From NCBI GenBank assembly GCA_023213235.1, contig CP096137.1, forward strand, positions 135,587-199,586: a DNA stretch of 64,000 nt, written 5' to 3'. The translations under genes were made by a program, and so were the position numbers. Below are positions 26,415-36,179 of this stretch, piece after piece. How positions within the stretch are numbered: position 1 is the first letter of the stretch; every line of letters starts with the position of its first letter. The notes below the pieces were generated by a model that worked only from the letters and a program-made list of their open reading frames with translations, searched no databases and was not told the origin of the DNA. Source of the DNA: Elusimicrobiota bacterium. GTDB lineage: Bacteria > Elusimicrobiota > Elusimicrobia > UBA1565 > UBA9628.

Positions 26415-27156
26415 CCTCTCCGCGCTGCTGGCGTTGGCGCCGCTCGCGGCCGCGGCCGCGCCCATCCCGAGCGTCCCGCGCGGCCGCGTCGCGGAGTATG
26501 AGGCGGCCGCGCGCGTGTTCGCGCGCGCCGGACGCCTCGAGCCGCTCGTCGAGCTGCATGAGCGCTGGCAGTTCGAGGCCCTGCGGCCGTATCAGTCGAT
26601 GACGCTCGGCTCCTACGGGCGCGCGCACCGCAACCTCAAGCTCGGCGCGTTCTACCGCGTCCAGAAAGGCGCCCGCCACGACGACGACTGGACCAACGAC
26701 GCCGCCGGACGCTGGGATTGGCGCGCCACCGGCAACCGCCCCGAGAGCATGCTGATCGTCGACGCGACGCCGCGCGCCGCGCTCGGCAAATCCCTCGTCG
26801 CGGCCCTGAAGGTCCGCTACGAGCACAACTTCTTCAACGGCCAGCGCGCGGTGCGCCTGGAGCCGGAATTGGCCTGGTTCTGGCTCGACGGGCTGACGCC
26901 CCGCGCGACGGTGGCCGTGCGCCACGGCGCGTATCTGCCGCTCAATTTCGGCCAGACGTTCTACTACGAGCGCTCCTGGTATCTCGCCGGGCTCTGGCAC
27001 GCGGGCTCGAGCGTCTCCGTCGGGCCGACCGTGGCCCTGCGCGACGCGGTCTGGAGCACGTCGTCCGCCTGGCGTGCGGCGTCGGCCGGCGACTCCTACC
27101 GGACGCTGCGGCGCTCCGTCGTGTGGGGCCTCCACGCGGTGATCCGCGCCAAGTGA
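26395..27156 (+). CDS. Outer-membrane beta-barrel protein, DUF2490-like
   Basis: A 253-residue exported protein. I chose the TTG at 26395, inside the end of the FecR gene, because it yields a clear signal peptide (TRTTASLSALLALAPLAAAAA). The rest alternates hydrophobic and polar residues with many aromatics (ERWQFEALRPYQSMTLGSYG, LVAALKVRYEHNFFNGQ, SWYLAGLWHAGSSVSVGPTV), as in small outer-membrane barrels; the order matches DUF2490. It ends in a GLHAVIRAK tail. Partner of the FecR-domain protein and the polytopic protein downstream by overlap. Confidence 0.6.
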   Translation: MTRTTASLSALLALAPLAAAAAPIPSVPRGRVAEYEAAARVFARAGRLEPLVELHERWQFEALRPYQSMTLGSYGRAHRNLKLGAFYRVQKGARHDDDWTNDAAGRWDWRATGNRPESMLIVDATPRAALGKSLVAALKVRYEHNFFNGQRAVRLEPELAWFWLDGLTPRATVAVRHGAYLPLNFGQTFYYERSWYLAGLWHAGSSVSVGPTVALRDAVWSTSSAWRAASAGDSYRTLRRSVVWGLHAVIRAK

Positions 27157-28166
27157 CGGCGGCGCCCCGGGCCCTATCCCTCCCGGTATTCGACGCTCTC
27201 GCCGCGGGAGGCGCGTCCCTGGCGGCGTTCGCCGCGTTCTCCCTCGTCGGCGCGGAGGAGGCCGGGCCGCTCATGCTCACGTGGTTCGTGCCGCTGAGTC
27301 TCGCCTTGAACTGGCCGCACTTCATGGCCTCTTATCACGTGCTGTACACGACGCCGGGAGCCGTGCGCCGCTACCCGGCGGCCGCCGTCGTCGTGCCGAT
27401 CCTGCTCGCCGCCTACGCGCTCGCGGCAGCGGCTTTCGAGACGCGGTGGCCGTGGATGCTGCGCGCTTTCCACGCGGCCGCGGGCGTCTATCTCGCCTGG
27501 CACTACGCGGGGCAGACCTGGGGGACGATGGCCGCGTTCGCGCACGTCGAAGGGATCCGCGTCGAGAAGGCCGCTCGCGGCCTGATCCGCGCCAATCTCA
27601 GCGTCCTCCTCGCGTGGCACGCTCTGTGGGCCGCGCGCGCGGCGTCGCCGCTCGTCGCCGGCTTCGACGCCGCCTATCAGGCCCTCAGCGCGGCCGCCCT
27701 TCTGTCCGCCGCGCTCGGAGCCGCGGGCCTGTTCCTGCTCGCGCGGGCGGCCGGGCGTCTGCCGGCGCGCGTCGTCCTGCCCTGGCTCGCGCTGCACGTC
27801 GGCTACGCCTTCCTGTACCGGTTCCCCGGACAGGGCTATTGGATGCAGATCGTCCAGCTGTCCCACGCGCTTCAATACCTGTCCTTTCCGCTGCGCGTCC
27901 AGACCAACCGGGACGCCCAGGCGGGGCTTCGGCCGGCGCCCTGGAGGCCGGCGGCCTACTACCTGGCCCTCGCGGCGGGAGGCCTGGGGGCCTTCTACGC
28001 CCTGCCCCGGGCCGCGGACGGACTCTTCGGGACGGGGACGGGCCAGGCGGGCATGGCGGTCCTCGACGCGCTGGTCATCCACCATTATTTCGTCGACGGG
28101 GTGATCTGGCGTCTGGGGGATCCCGACGTCCGCAGGGATCTGTTCGCCCATCTGGGCCCTCATTGA
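27153..28166 (+). CDS. Polytopic membrane protein with conserved-looking histidine motifs
   Basis: A 337-residue inner-membrane protein with about eight or nine helices, family not recognised. Histidines sit near helix ends: NWPHFMASYH (residues about 50-60), AWHYAGQTWG (about 114), LALHVGYAF (about 215), QLSHALQYLSF (about 236) and IHHYFVDGVIWR (about 313). This arrangement suggests a membrane metal site, as in desaturases or hydroxylases, but their HxxxH/HxxHH boxes are absent. The GTG start overlaps the barrel-gene stop as GTGA, so the FecR, barrel and polytopic genes form one translation unit. Confidence 0.6.
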   Translation: MTAAPRALSLPVFDALAAGGASLAAFAAFSLVGAEEAGPLMLTWFVPLSLALNWPHFMASYHVLYTTPGAVRRYPAAAVVVPILLAAYALAAAAFETRWPWMLRAFHAAAGVYLAWHYAGQTWGTMAAFAHVEGIRVEKAARGLIRANLSVLLAWHALWAARAASPLVAGFDAAYQALSAAALLSAALGAAGLFLLARAAGRLPARVVLPWLALHVGYAFLYRFPGQGYWMQIVQLSHALQYLSFPLRVQTNRDAQAGLRPAPWRPAAYYLALAAGGLGAFYALPRAADGLFGTGTGQAGMAVLDALVIHHYFVDGVIWRLGDPDVRRDLFAHLGPH

Positions 28167-28188
28167 CGGCCCCGTCGTGAAAAAGCCA

Positions 28189-28194
28189 TAATCT
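28189..28194 (+). promoter_or_regulatory. -10 box TAATCT of rpsT
   Basis: TAATCT ends six bases before the rpsT ATG; the shifted reading CATAAT at 28187-28192 leaves eight bases. Either gives a leaderless or nearly leaderless rpsT mRNA. Confidence 0.45.
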
Positions 28195-28200
28195 GCCTCT

Positions 28201-28491
28201 ATGGCCAAGAAGAAGCAGATGCGTCACAAGTCGGGACTCAAGGCTCACCGCCAGTCCCTCAAGCACGCGGTTCACAACGCGTCGCTCAAGAAGTCGGTCC
28301 GCCTCGCCGTCCGCGCCGTCGTGGACGCCGCGAAGAGCAAGGACATCAAGGCTCTCGGAGATCTGACGGGCAAGGCCTCGGCCGCGCTCGACAAGGCCGC
28401 CAAGGCCGGCACGATCCACTGGAAGGCCGCGGCGCGCAAGAAGTCCCGCCTGGCCGCCCAGGTCCAGAAGCTCACCGCGACCGCGAAGTAA
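28201..28491 (+). CDS. rpsT: Ribosomal protein bS20
   Basis: A 96-residue basic, three-helix protein of the small ribosomal subunit that binds 16S rRNA. The N-terminus AKKKQMRHKSGLKAHRQSLKH resembles the MANHKSAKKRIRQ start of S20, and the C-terminal KAGTIHWKAAARKKSRLAAQ matches the family's most conserved block (GxIHxNxAxRKKSRL). Length fits (86-100). A strong terminator follows. Confidence 0.95.
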   Translation: MAKKKQMRHKSGLKAHRQSLKHAVHNASLKKSVRLAVRAVVDAAKSKDIKALGDLTGKASAALDKAAKAGTIHWKAAARKKSRLAAQVQKLTATAK

Positions 28492-28508
28492 GCGGTTCCG
28501 GAAAACAG

Positions 28509-28544
28509 AGCGCCCGCTCCCGAAAGGGGGCGGGCGCTTCGTTT
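28509..28544 (+). terminator. Rho-independent terminator of rpsT
   Basis: A 12-13-bp G+C-rich stem (AGCGCCCGCTCCC with GGGGGCGGGCGCT) closed by a GAAA tetraloop and followed by TCGTTTT. The stop of rpsT is 17 bases upstream. Confidence 0.88.
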
Positions 28545-28558
28545 TCTGAGAACCCTAC

Positions 28559-28635
28559 GGTGTCAGGTTGTGCAATTGTGCAATTCTCTCCGGATCAGAC
28601 CACTGGAGAATTGCACAATTGCACAACCTGACACC
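28559..28635. repeat. GGTGTCAGGTT palindromic repeat
   Basis: Arms 28559-28588 and 28606-28635 are 30-base perfect inverse complements around a 17-base loop. The conserved end GGTGTCAGG is followed by the doubled word TTGTGCAATTGTGCAATT. It lies between the rpsT terminator and the holA stop, again a convergent junction. Confidence 0.92.
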
Positions 28636-28644
28636 TATCGCACC

Positions 28645-29664
28645 TTACCGGGCGGTCGGCGTGCAGAGCTCGACGACGAGGGACGTGAGCTCGATCTTGG
28701 GGTCGAGCCAGGACTTGGACTTGAGCGAGGTCTCGACCTCGAGGAGCCGGCGCAGGTCGCGGCGCAGGCGGTCTTCGGTGACGCGGCCGGCGCGCTGGAA
28801 GAAGGTGTTGTCGTAGAAGATGCGCAGCTTCTTCTCGATGAGGAACTGCGCCTCGCCCGCTTTGAGCATGCGCTTGGCCTTCAGCTGCTTGAGGTAAGCG
28901 GCGCGCGCCTGGGCCAGGGCGCGGAAGACGACCTCCTCGGGCTTGGAGTCGGCGCGCGCCTCGTCGAGGTAGCCGAGGCAGGCCTTGAGGTCGCGCGAGG
29001 AGATCAGGCGCTCGAACGCCCACGGGTCGGTCGCCCCGCCGCGCTTGCCGGAGGAGGCGGAGACGGCCTCCAAGCCGATGGCGGCTTCCTTGCCCGCGAA
29101 CAAGATCGCCTTCTCGAGCTCGCCGGATAAAATGCCCCAGTCGGTGCCGGCCTCCTCGACGACGGCGGCGGCGGCCTCGGGGGCCATCGTCTTGCCGGCC
29201 TTCTTGGCCTCGGCGATCAGGCGCTCGACGGCCTCGTCCTCCGTGAGCGGTGAGAACACGCAGACGCCGGCGTGGGGCGAAGAGAGCGCGGCCGAGGCCA
29301 GCGCGTCCTTCTTGTCGGGCCGCCGGTCCTCGCTGAGCAGGACCAAGGTCGTCGACTTCGAGGGCTCCGACAGGTACTCGGCGAAGGCGGCGCGCGCCTC
29401 GGCGGGAATCTTGGGGTTGCGCGCGATCACGAGGCGGCGGTCGGCGAACACGGGCAAGGTCAGGGCCTCGGCGAGGACGGCCGCGTGGTCGAAGGAGGCG
29501 TCGACGCCGAAGTCGGCGAGGTTGAAGTCGTCGGGCTTGAACAGCTCCTTCAGCTTGAGGACCGCGTCGGATTTCGACGCCGACTCCTCGCCGAACAGGT
29601 AGTAGACGGGCCGGAACTTCCCGGCCTTCCACTCCGCGGCGAGATCGGCGGGCCGGAGCTCCAT
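28645..29664 (-). CDS. holA: DNA polymerase III subunit delta
   Basis: A 339-residue clamp-loader subunit. The N-terminal AAA-like domain begins with FRPVYYLFGEESASKSDAVLKL near residue 16, a family block (YLlyGeE...); PVFADRRLVIARNP near residue 75 and SSPHAGVCVFSPL near 125 follow; the C-terminal helical collar has FRALAQARAAYLKQL and VVELCTP. Divergent at sequence level like all HolA, but position just downstream of leuS and lptE confirms it. Last gene of the leuS-lptE-holA operon; it starts five bases after the lptE stop. Confidence 0.88.
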   Translation of the reverse strand: MELRPADLAAEWKAGKFRPVYYLFGEESASKSDAVLKLKELFKPDDFNLADFGVDASFDHAAVLAEALTLPVFADRRLVIARNPKIPAEARAAFAEYLSEPSKSTTLVLLSEDRRPDKKDALASAALSSPHAGVCVFSPLTEDEAVERLIAEAKKAGKTMAPEAAAAVVEEAGTDWGILSGELEKAILFAGKEAAIGLEAVSASSGKRGGATDPWAFERLISSRDLKACLGYLDEARADSKPEEVVFRALAQARAAYLKQLKAKRMLKAGEAQFLIEKKLRIFYDNTFFQRAGRVTEDRLRRDLRRLLEVETSLKSKSWLDPKIELTSLVVELCTPTAR

Positions 29665-29668
29665 CGGC

Positions 29669-30281
29669 TCAGTACGCGTTCGGGATGACGGGCTTGAGCG
29701 GTTCCTCCGGCTTGGCGACGGGGGCCGTCGAGGGGCGGAGCCCGTGATGCGGCGCTCGGACGTGCCGGTGATCGAGCCGAAGCCGTAGACGACGCGGCGC
29801 ACGATGTTGCGCGAGAGGATGTCCCAGATCTGTTCGCGCGCCTGCTCCTCGGTCAGCCCGCCGCGCAGCGTCTGAGCCGGGAACGAGAGGATGCCCTCGA
29901 GGTTCTTCTCCTCCCACAGGATCTGGTTCGAGCTCTTGTCGAGGAACTGGACGTCGACGAGGATGCGCAGCTTGAAGGCGGTGGCGGCCTGCGTCGCGTC
30001 GTACTGGACCGCGGTCAGGATGTAGCGCGAGATCGTGATCATCACCGTGCCCTGGGACTCCGCCTCGGGCACGAGCGGGTAGCGACCGTCGCGCAGGAAC
30101 TCGTCGCGCACGCGCAGCAGCAGCTTGTCCTCGAGGCCGAACTGCTGGGTCTTGTTGACGATCGTGCGCAGGGCCAGGCGCTGGACGTGCTGCGGCAGGA
30201 GCTGGGGCGTGGGCTTGTAGGCGACGTCCGTGCCGCACGCGGCGGCGAGGACGGCGAGGACGAGGGGAGAAGTTTTCTCAT
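29669..30281 (-). CDS. lptE: LPS-assembly lipoprotein LptE (two frameshifts)
   Basis: About 204 residues after restoring two bases. LptE plugs the LptD barrel and helps insert lipopolysaccharide into the outer membrane. The corrected N-terminus reads [16 protein letters not shown], a lipoprotein signal with the lipidated Cys at 16. The core has [19 protein letters not shown] and [23 protein letters not shown], typical of the LptE fold (basic helix, then strands), and a Pro-rich tail ends [10 protein letters not shown]. One base is missing in each of the runs 30264-30267 and 29741-29743. The ATG overlaps the leuS stop as ATGA. Confidence 0.85.
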
Positions 30282-32785
30282 TTGACCACCAGGTTTACGA
30301 GCTTTTTGGGGATGAGGATGACCTTGACGACGGTTTGGGCGCCCACTGCGGATTTGACCTTGGCGAGGTTGACGGCCGTTTCCTTGACGAGCTCGTCGGT
30401 GGCGTCGGCCGCGATCTTGAACGTGTCGCGCAGCTTCCCGTTGACCTGCACCGGGTACTCGAGGGTGGACTCGACGAGGTGCTTGGCGTCCCAGGCGGGC
30501 CACGGCTGACGGCAAAGGAGGTCCTTGTGGCCGAGCTTTTCCCAGAGCTCCTCGGTCAGGTGGGGAGCGAACGGATTGAGGAGCGTGAGAAACGTCTCCA
30601 CGTCGACGCGCGCGGGCGCCTTCTCGTCCTGCAGGGCGTTCAGATAGATCATCATGGCCGAGATCGCGGTGTTGAATCCGAAGGCCTCGACGTCTTCCCC
30701 GACTTTCTTGATCGTGCGGTGGCGCAACGCGACGAGCCCCTCGCCGGCGGCCGGCGGGGCCTCGAGGCCGTCGATGAGGACATAGGCGCGCTTGAGGAAG
30801 CGGTACACGCCCTCGATCGAGCGCATGTCCCAGGGCTTGGCCTGCTCGAAGGGGCCCATGAACATCTCATAGAGGCGGAACGCGTCGGCGCCGTACTTCT
30901 TGAGCACGACGTCCGGGTTGACGACGTTCTTCTTGGACTTGGACATCTTCTCGACCTGGGAGGCGAGAACCTCGCCGGTGGCGGCGAGCTTGGCCTGGCC
31001 CTTGTCGTCGTATTCGACGTCCTCGTAGGGGTGGTAGTTCCCTTTCGCGTCGCGGTTCGAGTACGACAGAATCATGCCCTGGTGCCTGAGTTTCTGGAAG
31101 GGCTCTTTCGTGGAGACGAAGCCGAGGTCGAAGAGGACCTTGTGCCAGAAGCGCGAGTAGAGCAGGTGGAGCACCGCGTGCTCGGCGCCGCCGACGTAGC
31201 AGTCGACGGGTCCCCAGGCCTTTTCGAGGTCCTTGTCCCAGCCGGCGGCGGCGTTCTTCGGGTCGATGTAGCGCAGGTAGTACCAGCAGGAGCCGGCCCA
31301 CTGCGGCATCGTGTTCGTCTCGCGCTTGGCGGGGCCCGCGCACTTGGGGCACGGCGTGTTGACCCAGTCCGGGACGTTGGCCAGCGGGGACTCGCCGGTT
31401 CCGGTCGGCTTGAAGTCGGCGACCTCGGGCAGGCGCAGCGGCAACTGGTCCTCGGGAACGGGGACGATGCCGCATTTGGCGCAGTGCACGATCGGAATCG
31501 GCTCGCCCCAGTAGCGCTGACGCGAGAACAGCCAGTCGCGCAGCTTGTAATTGACCTTGCCGGCCCCGAGCTTCTTCTCCTCGAGCCAGGCGATGATCTT
31601 CTTCTTGGCGTCCGGCGTTTTCAGGCCGTCGAGGAGCCCCGAGTTCACCGCGACGCCGTCGCCGGTGAAGGGCTTGCCCGGCTCCGCCGCGCCGGAGACG
31701 ACGGTCTTGATCTGGATCCCGTACTTCGCCGCGAACTCGTGGTCGCGCTCGTCATGGCCCGGGACGGCCATGATCGCGCCGGTGCCGTAGGACCCGAGGA
31801 CGTAGTCCGCGATCCAGACGGGGATTTTTTCCTGATTGACGGGATTGACGGCGAAGCCGCCGGTGAACACGCCCGTCTTCTCCTTCTGAAGCTCGGTGCG
31901 CTCGAGGTCGCTCTTGTTCTTGGCGGCGTCGACGTAGGCGGCGACGGCGGCCTTCTGGGCGGGGGTCGTCAGCTTGGCGACGAGCGCGTGCTCGGGCGCC
32001 AGCACCATGTAGGTCGCGCCGAAGAGGGTGTCGGGACGCGTCGTGTACACGCGCAGCTCGTCGCCGGCCTCGGTCCTGAAGGCGACCTCGGCCCCTTCGC
32101 TGCGGCCGATCCAGTGGCGCTGCATCGCGAGCGTCGAGTCGGGCCAGTCGAGGCCCTCGAGGTCGCGCTCGAGGCGGTCGGCGTAGGCCGTGATCTTGAG
32201 GACCCACTGGCGGATCGACTTGCGCTCGACCTTGGTCCCGCAGCGCTCGCAGGCGCCGTTGAAGACCTCCTCGTTGGCCAGGCCGGTCTTGCACGACGGG
32301 CAGAAATTGATCGGGGCCGTGGATTCGTAAGCGAGCCCCTTCTTATACAGCTGAAGAAAGATCCACTGAGTCCACTTGTAGTACGCCGGGTCCGTCGTGT
32401 CGACCTCGCGGTCCCAGTCGTACGAGAAGCCGAGCGACTTGATCTGGCGGCGGAAGTTGTCGACGTTGTCGCGCGTGACCTTGGCGGGATGGACGCCGGT
32501 CGCGATCGCGAAGTTCTCGGCGGGCAGGCCGAAGGCGTCCCAGCCCATCGGGTGCAGGACGTCGAAGTCCCGCATGCGCTTGTAGCGGCAGAGGATGTCG
32601 GTGGCCGTGTAGCCCTCGGGATGGCCGACGTGCAGGCCGGCGGCCGAGGGGTAGGGGAACATGTCGAGGCAGTAGAACTTGCGGCCGGGCCTAGGGGTCT
32701 TCGGCGCGCGGAACGCCCCGTCCTTCTCCCAGCGGGCCTGCCACTTGGCCTCAATCTCGGCGAAAGGAATATGCTCGGTCTTCAC
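30278..32785 (-). CDS. leuS: Leucyl-tRNA synthetase
   Basis: An 835-residue class Ia synthetase. The HIGH motif is in [20 protein letters not shown] near residue 45, the zinc-type insert CPSCKTG...CERCGTK near 155-180, the editing (CP1) domain with [19 protein letters not shown] near 250 (Thr-rich editing site and TRPDT), [27 protein letters not shown] near 330, the catalytic resumption [16 protein letters not shown] near 420 and [13 protein letters not shown] near 600. GTG start with the exact TATAAT six bases upstream, so the mRNA should be leaderless. Confidence 0.97.
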   Translation of the reverse strand: MKTEHIPFAEIEAKWQARWEKDGAFRAPKTPRPGRKFYCLDMFPYPSAAGLHVGHPEGYTATDILCRYKRMRDFDVLHPMGWDAFGLPAENFAIATGVHPAKVTRDNVDNFRRQIKSLGFSYDWDREVDTTDPAYYKWTQWIFLQLYKKGLAYESTAPINFCPSCKTGLANEEVFNGACERCGTKVERKSIRQWVLKITAYADRLERDLEGLDWPDSTLAMQRHWIGRSEGAEVAFRTEAGDELRVYTTRPDTLFGATYMVLAPEHALVAKLTTPAQKAAVAAYVDAAKNKSDLERTELQKEKTGVFTGGFAVNPVNQEKIPVWIADYVLGSYGTGAIMAVPGHDERDHEFAAKYGIQIKTVVSGAAEPGKPFTGDGVAVNSGLLDGLKTPDAKKKIIAWLEEKKLGAGKVNYKLRDWLFSRQRYWGEPIPIVHCAKCGIVPVPEDQLPLRLPEVADFKPTGTGESPLANVPDWVNTPCPKCAGPAKRETNTMPQWAGSCWYYLRYIDPKNAAAGWDKDLEKAWGPVDCYVGGAEHAVLHLLYSRFWHKVLFDLGFVSTKEPFQKLRHQGMILSYSNRDAKGNYHPYEDVEYDDKGQAKLAATGEVLASQVEKMSKSKKNVVNPDVVLKKYGADAFRLYEMFMGPFEQAKPWDMRSIEGVYRFLKRAYVLIDGLEAPPAAGEGLVALRHRTIKKVGEDVEAFGFNTAISAMMIYLNALQDEKAPARVDVETFLTLLNPFAPHLTEELWEKLGHKDLLCRQPWPAWDAKHLVESTLEYPVQVNGKLRDTFKIAADATDELVKETAVNLAKVKSAVGAQTVVKVILIPKKLVNLVVK

Positions 32786-32791
32786 AAGGGA

Positions 32792-32812
32792 ATTATAGCT
32801 TTTCGCTATACT
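32792..32812. promoter_or_regulatory. Divergent promoters of leuS and the desaturase gene
   Basis: AGCTATAAT on the minus strand (hexamer 32797 to 32792) ends six bases before the leuS GTG. CGCTATACT on the plus strand (hexamer 32807-32812) ends seven bases before the desaturase ATG at 32820. Both have the extended GC. Confidence 0.65.
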
Positions 32813-32819
32813 AGACGTA

Positions 32820-33716
32820 ATGAAGACCCTTTCCCGGCCACAGATCCAAGTGCGGAAGGACGAGCGCGCCGTCGCCTGGGGCCCCAGCGTCCCCTTCTTC
32901 GCGCTCCACGCCGCCTGCCTGCCCGTGCTGTGGGTCGGCGCGGCGCCGGTGGAGCTCGCGGTCGCGGCCGGGGCGTACCTCGCCCGTATGTTCGCGATCA
33001 CGGGCGGCTATCACCGCTACTTCGCGCACGCCTCCTACCGCACGGGCCGCGCCTTCCAGTTCGCGCTCGCCTGGCTCGGGGCGGCCTCGGCCCAGAAGGG
33101 GCCGCTGTGGTGGGCCGGACACCACCGCAACCATCACCTCTACTCCGACACCGACAAGGACATCCATTCGCCCGTTCAAGACGGGTTCTGGTGGTCGCAC
33201 GTGGGCTGGATCCTGTCGGCGCGCTTCGACCGGGCGCCGCTCGAGTCGATCAAGGAGTTCGCGCGCTACCCGGAACTGCGCTTCCTCGACCGCTGGCATT
33301 GGCTCGCGCCGGTCTCGCTGGCCGCGGCGCTGTACGCCGCGGGCGCCGCGCTCGAACGGTGGGCGCCCGGGCTCGGCACGAGCGGTCCGCGCCTCCTGCT
33401 CTGGGGCTTCGCCGTCAGCACCGTCGTCCTCTATCACGCGACGTTCTCGATCAACTCGCTCGCGCACGTCTGGGGCTCCCGCCGCTTCAAGACCGCCGAC
33501 GACAGCCGCAACAACCTGTGGCTGGCGCTGATCACGCTCGGCGAGGGCTGGCACAACAACCACCACCGCGCCCAGTACTCCGAGCGGCAGGGCTTCTACT
33601 GGTGGGAGATCGACCTCACGCACTACGCGCTCAAGGCGCTGTCCTGGTTCGGGATCGTCTGGGACCTGCGGCGCCCCGACCGCTCGGTGTACGAAGCCGC
33701 GGCCGCCGGCGCCTAG
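32820..33716 (+). CDS. Acyl-CoA (delta-9 type) fatty acid desaturase
   Basis: A 298-residue membrane di-iron enzyme that introduces a cis double bond into acyl chains. The three histidine boxes are present in order: HRYFAH at residues 65-70, HRNHH near 101 and HNNHH near 245. About four helices ([30 protein letters not shown]) flank them, and the EGWHNNHH context is standard for SCD/DesC-type proteins. The product is unsaturated lipid, the substrate of the cyclopropane synthase encoded at 36739. Leaderless promoter TATACT; the next gene begins one base after the stop. Confidence 0.93.
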   Translation: MKTLSRPQIQVRKDERAVAWGPSVPFFALHAACLPVLWVGAAPVELAVAAGAYLARMFAITGGYHRYFAHASYRTGRAFQFALAWLGAASAQKGPLWWAGHHRNHHLYSDTDKDIHSPVQDGFWWSHVGWILSARFDRAPLESIKEFARYPELRFLDRWHWLAPVSLAAALYAAGAALERWAPGLGTSGPRLLLWGFAVSTVVLYHATFSINSLAHVWGSRRFKTADDSRNNLWLALITLGEGWHNNHHRAQYSERQGFYWWEIDLTHYALKALSWFGIVWDLRRPDRSVYEAAAAGA

Positions 33717-33717
33717 G

Positions 33718-34806
33718 TTGGAATTTTTCGCGTCCTGCGCGCCGGGCTTCGAGGAGCTGCTCTTCGGCGAGCTCTGCGACCTCGGCCTGCTCAAGCCCCG
33801 CGTGCTGGCCGGTCCTCCCGACGAGGCCGGCGGCGTCGCCTTCGCCGGCGACGAGGCCGCGCTCGCGCGCGCCTGCCGGCGCCTGACCCTGGCGGAACGA
33901 GTCTACCTCCGATACGGGCCGTTTCCGGCGGCCGATCTCCAGGCTCTCGAGCGCGCGGCCGCGAAGGTGCCCTGGCGCCGCTTCTTCCCGTTCGAGTCGA
34001 AGCTCGCCGTGCGCGCCCGCACGCGCCGCTCGCGCCTCGACCGCGACAAGACGATCGCCGAGAAGACGGCGAAGGCCGCCGGCGCGGCGCTGACCCCGTT
34101 CGACGACGCGTCGCCGGTTCCGCTCGTCCGCGTCTCGCTCGACGGGGACAAGGCCGTGTTCGACGTCGACGCCTCGGGCGCGCCGCTGCACCGGCGCGGC
34201 TGGCGCCTCGAGTCGGCCAAGGCGCCGCTGCGCGAGAGCCTCGCCGCGGGGCTGCTGCGCGCCTCGGGCTGGGACGCGCGCTCGCCGCTGATCGACCCGT
34301 TCTGCGGCGCCGGCACGATCGCCATCGAGGCCGCCCTGCGCGCCGCGGGGCTTCCGCCGTCGCCGGGGCGCTCGTTCGCCTTCGAGAAGTGGACCGGCTT
34401 CGCCGTGCCGCCGGAGCCGGCGGCGGCGGCGGGACAGGCCCCGCGCATCCTGGCCAGCGACCGCGACGAGGGAGCGGTGCGCGCCGCCAAGGCCAACGCC
34501 GAGCGAGCGGGCGTCGCCGGCCTGATCGAGTTCTCCGTGCGCGCCGTCTCCGCGCTCGACTCGCCGCCCGGACCCGGCTGGATCGTGACGAATCCGCCTT
34601 ACGGCGTGCGCGTGAGCGAGGGCAAGGAGCTGCGCGTGCTGTACTCCGCGCTCGGCGACGCGCTGCGCTCCCAATGCGGCGGCTGGCGCGCCGCTTTGCT
34701 CGCGCCTCCCGGGCCGCTCGTCTCGGCGACGGGCCTGCGCGTCAAGCCCGTGCTCGCGACGCTCAACGGGCAGCTTCCGGTGCGCGTCTGGAGCGGGCGG
34801 GTGTAA
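33718..34806 (+). CDS. THUMP-class SAM-dependent RNA methyltransferase (RlmL N-terminal type)
   Basis: A 362-residue cytoplasmic enzyme. N-terminal FFASCAPGFEELLFGEL and a THUMP region to residue about 150 (VPLVRVSLDGDKAVFDVDASG) are followed by the RlmL-like LHRRGWR block, then the Rossmann methyltransferase: LIDPFCGAGTIAIEAALRAAG near residue 200, ILASDRDEGAVRAAKANAERAG near 250, and the catalytic IVTNPPYGVRV near 290 (NPPY, N6/N2 methyltransferases). RlmL/YpsC modifies 23S rRNA guanine N2. TTG start; it is downstream of the desaturase by one base and so probably co-transcribed. Confidence 0.85.
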   Translation: MEFFASCAPGFEELLFGELCDLGLLKPRVLAGPPDEAGGVAFAGDEAALARACRRLTLAERVYLRYGPFPAADLQALERAAAKVPWRRFFPFESKLAVRARTRRSRLDRDKTIAEKTAKAAGAALTPFDDASPVPLVRVSLDGDKAVFDVDASGAPLHRRGWRLESAKAPLRESLAAGLLRASGWDARSPLIDPFCGAGTIAIEAALRAAGLPPSPGRSFAFEKWTGFAVPPEPAAAAGQAPRILASDRDEGAVRAAKANAERAGVAGLIEFSVRAVSALDSPPGPGWIVTNPPYGVRVSEGKELRVLYSALGDALRSQCGGWRAALLAPPGPLVSATGLRVKPVLATLNGQLPVRVWSGRV

Positions 34807-34836
34807 GAATCCGCCGTCCGCGGCCACGAATCATCG

Positions 34837-36179
34837 ATGGCCGATAGAGTCTTGACGCGATCGCAGTGGATCCCCCGTCCGCCCGAGGAGGTCTTCGCCT
34901 TTTTCGAGCGCCCGGAGAACCTGTCGCGTCTGACGCCCTCCGATCTCGGGTTCGAAATCCTGACGCCCGACCCGGCGATGCGACCGGGTGCGTTGATCGA
35001 CTACGTCGTCCGGCCGTTCGGGGTCCCCTGCCGCTGGCGCACGCGCATCGAGACCTACGACCCGCCGCGCGGCTTCTCCGACGTCCAGGAGCGCGGGCCT
35101 TACGCCCTCTGGCATCACACGCATGCCTTCTCCGCCGAGCGCGGAGGCACGCGCATGACCGATTCGGTGCGCTGGCGCCTTCCGCTCGAGCCGCTGGGCG
35201 CGCTCGCCGCGCCGCTCGTGAGGCGCGAGCTGGCTCGCATCTTTGATTTCCGCGCCGCGGCGATCGCCGCCATGTTTCCGGCGCGAGGGGGAACGTCCAT
35301 GAAGATCATCGTCGCGGGAGGCACGGGCTTCATCGGCCGCCGTCTCGTGAAGGCCCTGCGCGACCGGGGGACGACGTCGTCGTTCTCTCGCGCCGAGGCG
35401 GAGGCGGGGCCGTCGCCTGGGACCCGGCGCGCCCCGGCGCCTGGAGCGCCGCCCTCGAGGGCGCGGACGCCGTCGTCAACCTGTGCGGCGCCGGGGTGGC
35501 CGACCGCCCCTGGACCGCGGCGCGCCGCCGCGAGCTCGTCGACAGCCGTCTCGAACCCACGCGAGCGCTCGTCGAGGCGATCGGGCGGCTCGACCGCAAG
35601 CCGAAGGTCCTCGTCAACGCCTCGGCCGTCGGCTACTACGGGTTCTCGGGCGGACCCGCCGACGAGCGCGCGCCCGCCGGCGCCGGCTTCCTCGCGGATC
35701 TGTGCGCGCGCTGGGAGGCGGAGGCCGCGCGCGCCGAGTCGCTCGGCGTCAGAACGGTCCTCTTGCGCATCGGCGTCGTGCTCGGCGCCGAAGGCGGGGC
35801 GCTCGGCCGCATGCTGCTTCCGTTCAAGCTCGGCCTGGGCGGGCGCCTCGGCGACGGGCGCCAGCCGTTTCCGTGGATCCACGCCGACGACGTCGTCGGC
35901 CTGATCCTGGCCGGCCTGGGCGACGAGCGCTGGCGCGGCCCGGTCAACGCCGTCGCGCCGGAGCCCGCCGACAACGCGGCCTTCACGAAGGCCCTCGCCG
36001 CGGCCCTGAGACGGCCGGCGTTCCTTCCCGTCCCCGGCTTCGTCCTGCGGCTCGGGCTCGGCGACCTGGCGGGCCTGCTCCTCGACGGGCGGGCGATCGC
36101 GCCGGCCGCGGCGGCCGCCAACGGTTACCGGTTTCGGCACCCCGCCATCGGCCCCGCGCTGAGCGACCTGGCCGGCTAG
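34837..36179 (+). CDS. SRPBCC-TIGR01777 oxidoreductase fusion (one-base frameshift)
   Basis: About 447 residues after correction. Residues 1-150 are an SRPBCC (START/polyketide cyclase-like) ligand-binding domain: RSQWIPRPPEEVFAFFERPENL, FGVPCRWRTRIETYDP. Then KIIVAGGTGFIGRRLVKAL opens the nucleotide-binding epimerase-like domain, with VLVNASAVGYYG and the C-terminal DUF1731 block (GYRFRHPAIGPALSDLAG). The fusion is known from other bacteria. One G is missing in the run 35366-35370; the frame then continues as DDVVVLSR. The ATG at 35299 with GAGGGGG upstream could alternatively start a separate oxidoreductase. Paralogue of the gene at 4026. It converges with, and overlaps by four bases, the lipid-cluster end. 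Confidence 0.85.

Noticed and set aside
30230-33886. Open plus-strand frame of 1218 codons
   Set aside because: It is antisense to leuS and lptE, which have unmistakable motifs; long antisense frames arise from high G+C.
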